64,000 bases of DNA from Gammaproteobacteria bacterium (GTDB lineage Bacteria > Pseudomonadota > Gammaproteobacteria > Steroidobacterales > Steroidobacteraceae). The notes beneath the pieces are model-generated. The model was given only the letters and a program-made list of their open reading frames with translations, was not told where the DNA came from and made no database searches. Within the stretch, counting starts at the first letter, position 1. Each line of letters begins with the position of its first letter. Below are positions 34,491 through 44,851 of this stretch, piece after piece. The position numbers were made by a program, and so were the translations under genes. Where the stretch lies: the NCBI GenBank assembly GCA_003164785.1, contig PLUE01000047.1, positions 1 to 64,000 on the forward strand, read 5' to 3'.

Positions 34491-35396
34491 TCAGCCGCGC
34501 GGGTGCGAGTCGGGCGGCGCTCCACCGGACGGCGTCCCACCGGGCGTCGCCACGCGGGCCGGTCCCCCGCCGTTCGGCGGAGCGATCTTCGGATCACGGC
34601 GCAGGACGCCGTCCGCGCCGGCTTCGAAATGCGCGACGTTGTCGATGATGAATTGCGGCCCGATGACGACCGCATGATTGTTGATGTCGAGATGCACGCT
34701 GCTGGCGGACTTGATGTAAACGCGCAACGGCGCCGCGCCGGACATGCTCCGCACATTGTTCGCATGGCCGTTGCCGGCGAACAAGCGCTGACCCGCCGCA
34801 TCGTGCACGTCCACCCAGGAGTCCGCCAGAAACAGCAATCGCAGCCGCGCTCGACCGGCGCCGGCAACCGGATCCGAGGCGCTCGGCGCGGCCGGCTCCG
34901 ATCCGCTCCCCGCGGACGCGCCTTGCGCATCCGACGTGGCGCCCGGCGGCGCTGCGGCACTGGCCAGCGTATCTGCGGCTTTCGCGGGCACCCCAGCAGC
35001 GCTCCGCGGATGCCATGGATGCCACAGCCACAAGCCCCCCGCCACGAGCGCGGCAATCACGGCAACGCCAACGATTCGTGCCCACGGGAGCGCGTTTCCG
35101 GTGGAAGGCGACGTGCGCACGCGCATGGCCGGCGCCGGGGGCGGGATCTCGTCCAAGGGTTGCCCCTCGAAGTTCGCCAGAATCTCATCCGCGGGCAGCC
35201 CGAGCAGTTCCGCGTAGCGCTTCAAGTGCCCCTTGACATAGACCGCGGGGCCGATCCGCGCATAGTTGCCGCTCTCCAGCCCCTCGATGACCCACCCGTC
35301 GAGATGCAATGCGTCGGCTGCCTTTTGGCAGCTCAATCCTTTGCGTTCCCGCTCGGCTTTCAGTCGCTGGCCCAGCGTTTCGGACCCCTCGCTCAT
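34491..35396 (-). CDS. rodZ: RodZ-like HTH/DUF4115 protein
   Basis: LGQRLKAERERKGLSCQKAADALHLDGWVIEGLESGNYARIGPAVYVKGHLKRYAELLGL. Confidence 0.88.
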   Translation of the reverse strand: MSEGSETLGQRLKAERERKGLSCQKAADALHLDGWVIEGLESGNYARIGPAVYVKGHLKRYAELLGLPADEILANFEGQPLDEIPPPAPAMRVRTSPSTGNALPWARIVGVAVIAALVAGGLWLWHPWHPRSAAGVPAKAADTLASAAAPPGATSDAQGASAGSGSEPAAPSASDPVAGAGRARLRLLFLADSWVDVHDAAGQRLFAGNGHANNVRSMSGAAPLRVYIKSASSVHLDINNHAVVIGPQFIIDNVAHFEAGADGVLRRDPKIAPPNGGGPARVATPGGTPSGGAPPDSHPRG

Positions 35397-36157
35397 CGAT
35401 TGGTGCCGGATCGCATCAGCTGTGCCTGCTCGGAATTGGGGAACTCGGTCTGCACGCGACGCGCGAAACCGGCGGCCGCCGTGTTGTCTCCCAGCTTGCG
35501 CTGGGCCCGAAACCCGAGCCACAACACTTCTGCATTCGCGGGATTCGCCGCCAGGTAGCGCTGCGTGAAGCTCAGGGCCTGAGCCGCATCACCGCTGTCC
35601 ATGGCCAGATTGCCAAGTTGCAGGATGGCTTCCGGCAGGTTGGGCCGGAGGGCCAGCGCCTTGTTGAAATAGCGTTCGGCATCGAGAGCATCTCCGACGC
35701 TCTCCACGCACACACCGGCATTCACGAGCGCGACCTCCGGCGTTTGATAGGCAGGATTGCGCGCCGTCTCGACGAACAGCTTCTCCCCTGCGGCGGCCTT
35801 GCCGGTGCGGCAGAGAAATCCCGCGTAGTTGTTCTGAATGTTGGGATCCTGTCGGCCCAGGCGCGCCGCCAGCGAATAGGCCTTCTCGGCCTTCGCAGTC
35901 TCGTTGAGCCGCTCGTAGATGAGCCCTGCCGTGAGCTGCACGTTCGCGTTACCGCCATCCTGCGTCAGCGCCCGCTCGATGGTCTCGCGCGCCGCCGACA
36001 GCTTGTCGATCTTCATGTATTCGATCGCCAACTGGACGTTGACCGACGCGGCCTGGGCTCCGGTCTTGCCGGGTGCCAGACCGCTATGCACGCACGCGCC
36101 CAAGCTGAGGCCGAGTCCCAACATCACCGCCGCGGCGATCGGTCCCACAAATCTCAT
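35393..36157 (-). CDS. pilF: Type IV pilus biogenesis TPR protein PilF/PilW
   Basis: TPR repeats, lipobox-like leader, position between rodZ and rlmN. Confidence 0.85.
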   Translation of the reverse strand: MRFVGPIAAAVMLGLGLSLGACVHSGLAPGKTGAQAASVNVQLAIEYMKIDKLSAARETIERALTQDGGNANVQLTAGLIYERLNETAKAEKAYSLAARLGRQDPNIQNNYAGFLCRTGKAAAGEKLFVETARNPAYQTPEVALVNAGVCVESVGDALDAERYFNKALALRPNLPEAILQLGNLAMDSGDAAQALSFTQRYLAANPANAEVLWLGFRAQRKLGDNTAAAGFARRVQTEFPNSEQAQLMRSGTNR

Positions 36158-37302
36158 CCAGCCTCCACCGGCGACGACGGGCGCGCAGCGACATTCAGGC
36201 GCGTGCCCAGGCGCACGGAGGTTCGATCGGTCACTTTACCCGCGAGCTGCCCGCACGCGGCGTCGATATCGTCGCCGCGCGTCCGGCGGATCGTCGCGAT
36301 CACGCCATTCTCGTTGAGGATGTCGCGGAACCGCACGATCACCGCGGCGGGCGAACGCTTGTAGCGCGTCCCGGGGAAGATGTTGAACGGAATCAGGTTG
36401 AGCTTCGCAGGCCGGCCGCGCAGCAGGCGCGCCAACTGACGGGCATGCTCCGGCTTGTCGTTGACGCCGTCCAGCATGACGTATTCGAACGTGATGCTGC
36501 GCCCGTTCTGCTCGTTCAAGTAATGCCAGCACGCCTTGAGCAGTTCCTCGATCGGGTGCTTGCGGTTGATGGGCACCAGCTCGTTGCGCAGCTCGTCATT
36601 CGGCGCATGCAGCGACACCGCGAGAGCCACGTTGCACTCCTCGGCCAATTTATAGATTTGCGGCACCAACCCCGAGGTGCTCAGGGTGACCCGGCGGCGC
36701 GACAGATCATAGCCCAGGTCGTCCATGAAAATGCGCATGGCGGGCACGACGTTGCGATAGTTCGCCAGCGGCTCGCCCATGCCCATCAGGACGATATTGG
36801 TGATCTTGCGGCCATACGTGCTGCCGTCGGTGCGCGTCTCCATGCCCTCGGCCGTCAATTCGCGATGCGCCAACCAGACCTGGCCGACGATCTCCGCCAC
36901 GCTCAGATTGCGATTGAAGCCCTGCTGCGCGGTCGAGCAAAAGGAACAATCCATGGCGCAGCCCACCTGGCTGGAAATGCACAAGGTGCCGCGGTCCGGC
37001 TCCGGGATGTACACCGTCTCGATGCCCTGCACCTGGTCCATGCGCAGCAGCCATTTGATGGTGCCGTCGGACGACCGCTGCTCCGACATGATCTCCGGAA
37101 CGACGATCTTCGACACGCCCTCGAGTTGCGCGCGAAAATCCTTGGCCAGATCGGTCATCGCGCCGAAGTCCGCCGCGCCGCGGCGATAGATCCACTTCAT
37201 CAATTGCCGCGCACGAAACGGCTTCGCGCCGAGACGCTCGGCCACGAATGCCTCGAGTTCCGTGCGCGGCAAGCCGAGAAGATTTACGCGATCATCGGCC
37301 AC
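36154..37302 (-). CDS. rlmN: 23S rRNA (adenine2503-C2)-methyltransferase
   Basis: SSQVGCAMDCSFCSTAQQGFNRNLSVAEIVGQVW radical SAM motif. Confidence 0.97.
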   Translation of the reverse strand: MADDRVNLLGLPRTELEAFVAERLGAKPFRARQLMKWIYRRGAADFGAMTDLAKDFRAQLEGVSKIVVPEIMSEQRSSDGTIKWLLRMDQVQGIETVYIPEPDRGTLCISSQVGCAMDCSFCSTAQQGFNRNLSVAEIVGQVWLAHRELTAEGMETRTDGSTYGRKITNIVLMGMGEPLANYRNVVPAMRIFMDDLGYDLSRRRVTLSTSGLVPQIYKLAEECNVALAVSLHAPNDELRNELVPINRKHPIEELLKACWHYLNEQNGRSITFEYVMLDGVNDKPEHARQLARLLRGRPAKLNLIPFNIFPGTRYKRSPAAVIVRFRDILNENGVIATIRRTRGDDIDAACGQLAGKVTDRTSVRLGTRLNVAARPSSPVEAG

Positions 37303-37337
37303 GTGACATGTTCCTGATCGATCTGGCGGCGCATACG

Positions 37338-37769
37338 CTAGCGCGTACGCGGGCAGACCTCAATTTCACTGAAGAAATACGAAATCTCGCGGGCCGCCGC
37401 GTCCGCAGCATCGGAACCATGGGCGATGTTCTCATCGATGCTGGTCGCCAGGTCGGCGCGAATCGTGCCCTTGTCTGCCTTCTTCGGGTCGGTGGCCCCC
37501 ATCAATTCGCGATTCTTGGCAATTGCGTTCTCACCTTCGAGAACCTGGACCATCACGGGCCCCGAAATCATGAACTTCACCAGATCCTTGAAAAACCCGC
37601 GCTCGCGATGCGCCGCGTAGAATCCCTCGGCCTCGGCCTGCGACAACTGCAGCATGCGCGCCGCGACCACCCGCAAGCCCGCCTGCTCGAATCGACGATA
37701 CACTTCGCCGATCAGATTACGGCCGACGCCGTCCGGCTTGACGATGGAAAGAGTGCGCTCAATTGGCAT
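37338..37769 (-). CDS. ndk: Nucleoside diphosphate kinase
   Basis: [33 protein letters not shown]. Confidence 0.98.
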   Translation of the reverse strand: MPIERTLSIVKPDGVGRNLIGEVYRRFEQAGLRVVAARMLQLSQAEAEGFYAAHRERGFFKDLVKFMISGPVMVQVLEGENAIAKNRELMGATDPKKADKGTIRADLATSIDENIAHGSDAADAAAREISYFFSEIEVCPRTR

Positions 37770-37935
37770 GATGACCTCGGGTGATTTGATGGGAGATCAG
37801 CCCCAAAAGGGGCCGACAAAGACCGCGAAGTGTACTGGAGCGCGCCTGCTCAAGCAATCAGGATGACAAACCGAAGTCCCTGTATTGCTTGGAAAAACCG
37901 AGAGTAAGCCGAAATCTTCGGGCTAACCCGCCATG

Positions 37936-38259
37936 TCAGACGTTAAAGCTCTCGCCGCAACCGCATTCGCCCTTGGCTTTGGGATTCTGAAACTTGAACG
38001 CTTCGTTCAGGCCCTGTTTGACGAAATCCACCAACGTGCCGTCGATCAACGGCAGGCTGGTCGGGTCCACCACCACCTTCACGCCCCGCGCCTCGAACAC
38101 CGCGTCTTCGGGCTTGATTTCATCAGCATAATTCACGACATACGCGAAACCGGAACACCCGGTCTTCTTGATGCCGACGCGCAGCCCGACGCCGGCGCCG
38201 CGCTTTTCCAGGTGGGATCTAACTCGATCAGCCGCCGATTCAGTCAATAAGATAGCCAT
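37936..38259 (-). CDS. iscA: A-type iron-sulfur carrier (IscA/ErpA family)
   Basis: [21 protein letters not shown]-terminal [10 protein letters not shown]. Confidence 0.93.
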   Translation of the reverse strand: MAILLTESAADRVRSHLEKRGAGVGLRVGIKKTGCSGFAYVVNYADEIKPEDAVFEARGVKVVVDPTSLPLIDGTLVDFVKQGLNEAFKFQNPKAKGECGCGESFNV

Positions 38260-38374
38260 GTCATCGCCTCACCATTCATCCTTGCGCTATACATAACACG
38301 CATCGCCGCCCGGCGCACGGAACGACAGCGCACTTTTTCGCATATCGATATGCCACCGCAGCACCATCCGACTC

Positions 38375-40021
38375 CTAGCCCGGAGATGGGGGCGAAAGCG
38401 CCGCAATCCAGGCGTCTTCCACGATCAACAGCCGGCCCAGTTTTTCGGTCGGCACCCCGAACCGCCGCTGCAGCGCCGTCACACTTTCAGGCAGGCACGC
38501 AGCGGCGGGCCGCCCCACGGCCTGCTGCGCCAGCCAATCGCAGACGGCAATGACGTGCGGACATCCGAATGCCAGAAATGCCGCGGCGGCCACCTGCCCC
38601 CGCGCGCCCTGGCACCGCGCTTCCTGCCCCCCCTCGCTTTGGCACCGCGCATCGCCCGAGGCGGCCGTTCCCACGATTCGAACGTCGAATTGCACCCACG
38701 TCCCTTGCGCGTAGGTCCCGGCCGACCCGCGGCAGGCGTCCGTACCGGTCAACTCGCCGGCGCGGCCGGCAGCGCGGAAGTGCCTCCACGTCAACTCGCT
38801 GTAGGCGGCCGGAACCGCCGCGGTGGCCACCGTCGCGGACGCTGCCCGCGGTGCGCCTCCCACTCCGGCCACGCGCCGGAGGTACTCCACGGCCGACGTC
38901 ACCGCCGCCACCGCCGTATCCACCTCCGCCTCTGTCGAATATCGCCCGAGGCTGAAGCGCAAACTACTCTCGGCAAGCCGCTCATCCCGACCCAGCGCCC
39001 GCAGCACGTAGGAGGGCTCCTGCACCGCCGAGGTGCACGCCGAACCGGTGGAGACGGCGATAGAGGACCGCACCGCTGCGAGCAGGCTCTCCCCTTCGAC
39101 ACCCTCGAACGACACGTTGAGAAGGTGGGCCACCGAGCGTGCGGCGTCCCCGTTTCGCAAAACGCCCCCCAACGCCTCGATTCCGAGCCAAAGTCGATCG
39201 CGCAGCCGTCGGATGCGGCGCTCCTCTTCGTATCGCAGGGCGGCGGCCAGTGCAAACGCCACGCCCATTCCCACGACCTGGTGCGTCGGGACCGTCCCGG
39301 AGCGCAGGTTCCGCTCCTGGCCCCCGCCGAACTGCAGCGCTTGCAGGTGCACACCGCGCTTGCGCGAGACGACGAGCGCGCCCACGCCCTTGGGACCATA
39401 GGCCTTGTGCGCCGACAGCGACATGAGGTCGAGACCCAGGGCATCGAAATCCAGCGGCCACTTGCCGACGCTTTGCGCCGCATCGACGTGCAGGCGGGCC
39501 TTACCGTGCGCCGCGCAGATCGCCGCGATCGCCGCGATATCCTGCACCACCCCGATCTCGTTGTTGACGTGCATCACCGAGACCAGCACGGTGTCCGGCT
39601 GCAGCGCCTCCTTCACCTGGGCGGGGTCCAATACACCGCCCCGCCCCGGCACCAGATAGGTCACGCGCCACCCACGTCGCTCGAGTTCACGACAGGGATC
39701 GAGCACGGCCTTGTGTTCCGTGCGTACCGTGATGAGATGCTGCCCCGTGTTCCGGTGGTAATTGGCGATTCCGAAGATCGCCAGGTTGTCGGCCTCGGTG
39801 GCCCCCGAGGTCCAGACGATGTCGGCCATCGATGCGCCGACGGCAGCGGCCACCTGGCCGCGCGCCGCCTCCACCGCCGCGCTTGCCGCATCGCCAAAAT
39901 CGTGACTCAGGGACCCAGGATTGCCGAAGGTCCCCGCCTGCGTCAGGCACGCAGCCATCGCCGCCGCCACCCGCTCATCCACCGGCGTGGTCGCTGCATA
40001 GTCGAGATAAACGGCGCTCAT
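38375..40021 (-). CDS. IscS-like cysteine desulfurase with C-terminal degenerate IscU-like domain
   Basis: VYLDYAATTPVDERV, TEHKAVLDPC, HVDAAQSVGKWPLD, STGSACTS; C-term YSELTWRHF..AFLAFGCPHVIAVCDWLAQQ..EKLGRLLIVEDAWIAAL. Confidence 0.93.
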   Translation of the reverse strand: MSAVYLDYAATTPVDERVAAAMAACLTQAGTFGNPGSLSHDFGDAASAAVEAARGQVAAAVGASMADIVWTSGATEADNLAIFGIANYHRNTGQHLITVRTEHKAVLDPCRELERRGWRVTYLVPGRGGVLDPAQVKEALQPDTVLVSVMHVNNEIGVVQDIAAIAAICAAHGKARLHVDAAQSVGKWPLDFDALGLDLMSLSAHKAYGPKGVGALVVSRKRGVHLQALQFGGGQERNLRSGTVPTHQVVGMGVAFALAAALRYEEERRIRRLRDRLWLGIEALGGVLRNGDAARSVAHLLNVSFEGVEGESLLAAVRSSIAVSTGSACTSAVQEPSYVLRALGRDERLAESSLRFSLGRYSTEAEVDTAVAAVTSAVEYLRRVAGVGGAPRAASATVATAAVPAAYSELTWRHFRAAGRAGELTGTDACRGSAGTYAQGTWVQFDVRIVGTAASGDARCQSEGGQEARCQGARGQVAAAAFLAFGCPHVIAVCDWLAQQAVGRPAAACLPESVTALQRRFGVPTEKLGRLLIVEDAWIAALSPPSPG

Positions 40022-40722
40022 CGGCGCTTTTGCACCGCACTCAAGATGCCACGCATGATGTTGAGCTCGTTGCGATCCATCTGCGCCCGGTTGAACAGCC
40101 GCCGCAATCGCTCCATCAAATGTCCCGTCTTGTCCCCGAAATCGATCTCGTTCAAGACTTCGAGCAGGTGATTGTAGAAATGCTCGACATCGCCCGCGGG
40201 CGCCAACGGCAATTCCAGCTGGATTTTGCTCTGCGGCGTCTCGCGCGCCAGGAAAATCTCGTAGGTCAACAATTGGACCGACATCGCGAGGTTCAGCGAG
40301 GAGTACTCCGGATTCGAGGGAATCCGCACCAGGACGTTGCAGTACTGCAGATCCTCGGTGCCGAGACCGTACTTTTCCGAGCCGAACAGCAGCGCCACGC
40401 GGTTCTCGTCGGGCAGCGCGACGATACGGGCGGCCACATCGCGCGGCGTGGTGAATTCCCAGTAATAGGACCGCTGTCGGGCGGTCGCCCCGGCGATGAA
40501 GCCGCAATCGGCTATTGCCTCCGAGACCGTGGAGACGATGCGGGCATTCTCCAGAATATCGTCCGCCCCGGCGGCGAGCCGGTTCGACTCCTCATGTGGA
40601 AATGATCGCGGTCGCACCAAAACGAGATCCGTGACGGCCATGTTCTTCATGGCGCGCGCCACCGAGCCAATGTTTCCGGGATGACTAGGATCGATGAGGA
40701 CGATGCGAACGGGAGCGGTCAT
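40018..40722 (-). CDS. trmJ: tRNA (cytidine/uridine-2'-O)-methyltransferase TrmJ
   Basis: RIVLIDPSHPGNIGSVARAMKNMAVTDLVLV, LLFGSEKYGL. Confidence 0.95.
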   Translation of the reverse strand: MTAPVRIVLIDPSHPGNIGSVARAMKNMAVTDLVLVRPRSFPHEESNRLAAGADDILENARIVSTVSEAIADCGFIAGATARQRSYYWEFTTPRDVAARIVALPDENRVALLFGSEKYGLGTEDLQYCNVLVRIPSNPEYSSLNLAMSVQLLTYEIFLARETPQSKIQLELPLAPAGDVEHFYNHLLEVLNEIDFGDKTGHLMERLRRLFNRAQMDRNELNIMRGILSAVQKRR

Positions 40723-40747
40723 GCTCTGTTATTCTACCGCCCACCTT

Positions 40748-41545
40748 ATGCAACCACTGCTCAATATTGCCATGCGCGCGGCGCGGCGCGCCGGCGACCT
40801 GATCGTGCGCAGCCTCTCGCGCCTCGATTCCATCAAAATCGACACCAAGGGCCGCAACGACTTCGTCACTGACATCGACCGAAAGGCCGAGGCCGACATC
40901 ATTGCCACCATCCATCGGAGCTATCCGCAGCACGCGATCCTCGCGGAGGAATCCGGCCGCAGCGGCGACAATGAAATCGTGTGGATCATCGACCCGCTCG
41001 ATGGCACCACGAATTTCCTGCACGGCTTCCCCACGTTTTCGGTATCGATTGCGGTCGAAATCAAGGGCCGGGTCGAGCACGGTGTGGTGTACGACCCCAG
41101 CCGGAACGAATTTTTCACCGCATCGCGCGGCGACGGCGCCCAACTCGAGGGCAAAAAGATCCGGGTGAGTTCGCAACGCACACTGGAAGGCTCGCTGATC
41201 GGCACGGGATTTCCGTTCCGCATGGAACCGGAACATGTGGATCACTATCTCGCGACGCTGAAGGTCATCATGGGCACCGCCGCCGGCGTGCGCCGCCCGG
41301 GCTCGGCGGCGCTCGATCTGGCGTATGTTGCGGCCGGACGCCTCGATGGCTTTTGGGAATACGGATTGTCGCCGTGGGACACCGCAGCCGGCGCGCTGCT
41401 CATCCTGGAGGCCGGCGGCCGGATCGGGACGCCGACCGGCGCCGACTACGCGCTCGGCCCCAATGTCTTCGCCGGCAACACCAAGGTCTACGAAGCCCTG
41501 CTCGCGGCCCTCGGCCCGCTGACGCCCAAGGCGCTCCGCGCTTGA
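40748..41545 (+). CDS. suhB: Inositol-1-monophosphatase
   Basis: AILAEESG, WIIDPLDGTTNFLHGFPTFSVSIA, GLSPWDTAAGALLILEAGG. Confidence 0.96.
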   Translation: MQPLLNIAMRAARRAGDLIVRSLSRLDSIKIDTKGRNDFVTDIDRKAEADIIATIHRSYPQHAILAEESGRSGDNEIVWIIDPLDGTTNFLHGFPTFSVSIAVEIKGRVEHGVVYDPSRNEFFTASRGDGAQLEGKKIRVSSQRTLEGSLIGTGFPFRMEPEHVDHYLATLKVIMGTAAGVRRPGSAALDLAYVAAGRLDGFWEYGLSPWDTAAGALLILEAGGRIGTPTGADYALGPNVFAGNTKVYEALLAALGPLTPKALRA

Positions 41546-41573
41546 TCCGCCCGGACCGCGTTTCGCGGCCCCG

Positions 41574-43073
41574 CTAGCCGAGCTTCGGGCTCAAGGTGGG
41601 CGGCTTCGCTTGCGGCGTCGCAAAGGCGCTGCGGCGATAGCCATAGAGCGCGTACACCAGCAAGCCGAACGCCGCCCAGCCGAAGAACACCAGTTTCGAG
41701 GCCGTCGGCAACAACGCGAACAACACCGCGCAACCGATCAGCGCCAGCGGACCCACGAGCCAGACCACCGGGGTTCGAAACGGTCGCTTTCGTTCCGGGT
41801 TCGTGAACCGCAGGATCATGACGCCCAGCGCCACGGCGAAGAAGGCGGCCAACGTGCCGCCGTTCGACAGGTCCGCCAGTTTGCCGACCGGAAAAAACGC
41901 GGCGGCCAACGTCACTCCCGCGCCGGTGATGAGGGTCACGACATGCGGCGTGTTGAAGCGTGGATGAATCTTGGTCAGGACCTCCGGCAATAATTTGTCG
42001 CGCGCCATGCTGAAGAACACGCGGGTCTGACCGAAGATCATCATCAGGATCACCGAGGGCAGCGCGAGAAACGCGGCCAGTCCGATGAGACGCGACAGCT
42101 TGTCCCAGCCGAGCTCGCGCAAAACATGCGCCAGCGGCTCTTCGCTGCAAACCAGCAGCGCCGCCTTGACCGGATCCTTGCACGCCTCGAACAGCGCGGC
42201 GGTCCCCGGCTCGATCCCCTGGCCCGCCGCATCCAACACCGGCTGCGCACCGATCGAGCCGATGGCGCCCGCCGCCACCAGCAGGTAGAACACCGTGCAG
42301 ATCGCCAGGCTGCCGATGAGCCCGATCGGCATGTTCCGCTGCGGATTGATGGTCTCCTCGGCGGCTGTGGACACCGCGTCGAATCCCACGTAGGCGAAGA
42401 AGATGGACGCGGCCGCCCCACCGACGGCCAGGCTGCCCAAGGGGGCGAAGGGATGAAAGTTCTCCATCTTGATCACCGGCAGCGCGAGCGCGATGAACAA
42501 TACCAACGCCGCCACCTTGATGCAGACCAGGGTGGCGTTCACGGCGGCGCTCTCCCGCGTGCCCAGCACCAACAGCGTGGTGACCAGCAGCGCGATGCCC
42601 ACGGCCGGCAGATTGATCAAGCCACCGGCAAAGTAGCCTTTCGCCAGGTAGATCGGGATGTGGATGTCGAAGCTATGCTGGATCAGCGGCACGAAATAAT
42701 TCGACCATCCCACCGCCACGGCGCTGGCCGCAACGGCGTATTCGAGAATCAGCGCCCAACCCACGATCCACGCGATGAGTTCGCCCAACACCGCATACGA
42801 GTACGTGTAGGCCGATCCGGACACCGGAACCATCGCGGCGAGTTCGGCGTAGCACAGCGCGGTGACCGCGCAGACCGCCCCGGCGATGATGAAGGCGAGC
42901 ATCATGCCCGGGCCGGCCTTCTGCGCAGCCTCGGCCGTCAACACGAATATGCCGGTGCCGATGACCGCGCCGACGCCCAACATCGTCAGCTGGAACGGCC
43001 CGAGCGTTCGAGCCAGAGACTTCTTTTCGGCACTCGCCAGGATCGCGTCGAGCGGTTTGATGCGCCAGTTCAT
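41574..43073 (-). CDS. APC family amino acid permease
   Basis: LTMLGVGAVIGTGIFVLTAEAA.., FAYVGFDAVSTAAEETINPQRNMPIGLIGSL. Confidence 0.93.
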   Translation of the reverse strand: MNWRIKPLDAILASAEKKSLARTLGPFQLTMLGVGAVIGTGIFVLTAEAAQKAGPGMMLAFIIAGAVCAVTALCYAELAAMVPVSGSAYTYSYAVLGELIAWIVGWALILEYAVAASAVAVGWSNYFVPLIQHSFDIHIPIYLAKGYFAGGLINLPAVGIALLVTTLLVLGTRESAAVNATLVCIKVAALVLFIALALPVIKMENFHPFAPLGSLAVGGAAASIFFAYVGFDAVSTAAEETINPQRNMPIGLIGSLAICTVFYLLVAAGAIGSIGAQPVLDAAGQGIEPGTAALFEACKDPVKAALLVCSEEPLAHVLRELGWDKLSRLIGLAAFLALPSVILMMIFGQTRVFFSMARDKLLPEVLTKIHPRFNTPHVVTLITGAGVTLAAAFFPVGKLADLSNGGTLAAFFAVALGVMILRFTNPERKRPFRTPVVWLVGPLALIGCAVLFALLPTASKLVFFGWAAFGLLVYALYGYRRSAFATPQAKPPTLSPKLG

Positions 43074-43160
43074 GTCGTCTCCGTGAGCCCGCAAAAGTTA
43101 TGCGATGACACCGACTGTAGCGGCTTTCCCCCGACCCATCCAAGCTTTTTGCGGCCGTGC

Positions 43161-43877
43161 TTAAGAACCCGATCCCGTCCGCCGCCGCAGGTTGATGTTG
43201 ATCCACTCGACCACGGCCGAGAATGCCATCGCGAAATAGAAGCAGCCCTTGGGGATGTCGACGTCCAACGCCTCGCCGATCAGGGCGCCGCCGACGAGGA
43301 CCAGAAACGCGAGCGCCAGCACCTTGATGGTGGGGTGCTGGTCGATGAACCGGCTGACCGCGGAAGACACCACCATCATGACCAGCACGGACGCCACGAT
43401 GGCCGCGATCATCACCTCGATATGGTTGGCGAGTCCGACCGCCGTGAACACCGAATCCAACGAGAACACGATGTCGATGACGCCGATCTGTGCGATGACG
43501 AGCCAGAAGCTGTTCATCATTCCCGGCCTTCGCTCAGGCAGGCGGCCCCCCAGCATGTCGCGAATTTCCATGATGCTCTTGATCACCAGGAACGCGCCGC
43601 CGCCGAACAAGATCAGGTCACGCCCGGAGATGGCATTTCCGAGCACCGTGAACAACGTGTCGGTCAGGGTCGCGAGCCAGGTGATCGAGAAGAGCAGCGC
43701 GATGCGCGTGAGCATCGCGAAACCGAGGCCCAGGTAGCGGCCGCTCCTGCGCTGTGCCCGCGGCAACCGGTCGACCAGAATCGACAAGAAGATGATGTTG
43801 TCGATGCCGAGAACGATCTCGAGTACCGCAAGCGTCAGAAAGGACAGCCAGGCCTGCGGATCTGAGAGAAGTGCCAT
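43161..43877 (-). CDS. TerC family integral membrane protein
   Basis: LTLAVLEIVLGIDNIIFLSILVDRLP, IGVIDIVFSLDSVFTAVG. Confidence 0.93.
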   Translation of the reverse strand: MALLSDPQAWLSFLTLAVLEIVLGIDNIIFLSILVDRLPRAQRRSGRYLGLGFAMLTRIALLFSITWLATLTDTLFTVLGNAISGRDLILFGGGAFLVIKSIMEIRDMLGGRLPERRPGMMNSFWLVIAQIGVIDIVFSLDSVFTAVGLANHIEVMIAAIVASVLVMMVVSSAVSRFIDQHPTIKVLALAFLVLVGGALIGEALDVDIPKGCFYFAMAFSAVVEWININLRRRTGSGS

Positions 43878-43883
43878 CGGCGC

Positions 43884-44822
43884 CTACGGGAGACCGTCGA
43901 CCTCTTCCGGCTTCGTCAACTTGCGCTCCATCAAATCGTCGGTGCGCAATCCGAAGTCGAGCGCGAGCGCCGCCGATATGTAGATCGACGAGTAGGTGCC
44001 GGCGATGATGCCGATCACCAACGCCGCGGAAAACCCGTGCAGGGTCTCGCCGCCGAAGATCAACAAGGCGAGCACCACCAGCAAGGTCACCAACTTCGTC
44101 ATCAAGGTTCGCGACAATGTCTGATTGATGGATTCGTCGATGACCCGCGCAATCGTGAGCTTGCGCGCGACGCGCGCCCTCTCGCGCACGCGGTCGAACA
44201 CGATCACGGTATCGTTCAGCGAATAGCCGATGACGGCCAGGATCGCGGAAATCGCCGTAAGATCGAATGTCATCTGGGTCAGCGCAAAGAACCCCAGCAC
44301 GCAGATCGGATCGTGCAACACGGCGAAAATGGCGCCCATCGCCAGTTTGAACGTGAACCGCATCAACACGTAGATCAGGATCAGCACCAGGGTCGCCACG
44401 AGTGCCCACGCACCCTTGACGAACAACTCCTGCCCGACCTGGGGACCCACGACCTCGGTGCGCTGCAGCTTCACGCCCTTGTCCACGCCGCTGAACACCT
44501 CGAGGATGTGGGCGCCGATCTGATCGCCCTTGGCATTCGGATCGGGCGGCAACCTGACCAAAATGTCGCGTGAGCTGCCGAAGGCCTGCACCTGCGCCGA
44601 GGCGACTCCCGACGATGCCAGCGCCGCGCGCAGCTTCTCGATGTCGGGCGGCTGCGGAAAATTGGTCTCGACCACGACGCCGCCCGTGAAATCCACGCCC
44701 AGATTCAAGCCGCGGATCCCCACCAGGGCGAGCGAGGCGACGATCAACACAGCGGAAAGCCCGTACCACACCTTGCGGGTGTTCATGAACGGGAAGCTCG
44801 TTACCTTGTGAAAAAATTCCAT
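43884..44822 (-). CDS. secF: Protein translocase subunit SecF
   Basis: NLGVDFTGGVVVETNF, YSLNDTVIVFDRVRE; ATG at 44822. Confidence 0.96.
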   Translation of the reverse strand: MEFFHKVTSFPFMNTRKVWYGLSAVLIVASLALVGIRGLNLGVDFTGGVVVETNFPQPPDIEKLRAALASSGVASAQVQAFGSSRDILVRLPPDPNAKGDQIGAHILEVFSGVDKGVKLQRTEVVGPQVGQELFVKGAWALVATLVLILIYVLMRFTFKLAMGAIFAVLHDPICVLGFFALTQMTFDLTAISAILAVIGYSLNDTVIVFDRVRERARVARKLTIARVIDESINQTLSRTLMTKLVTLLVVLALLIFGGETLHGFSAALVIGIIAGTYSSIYISAALALDFGLRTDDLMERKLTKPEEVDGLP

Positions 44823-44851
44823 TTCGCTAAACCTCGGGCTCAAGAGCCGCG

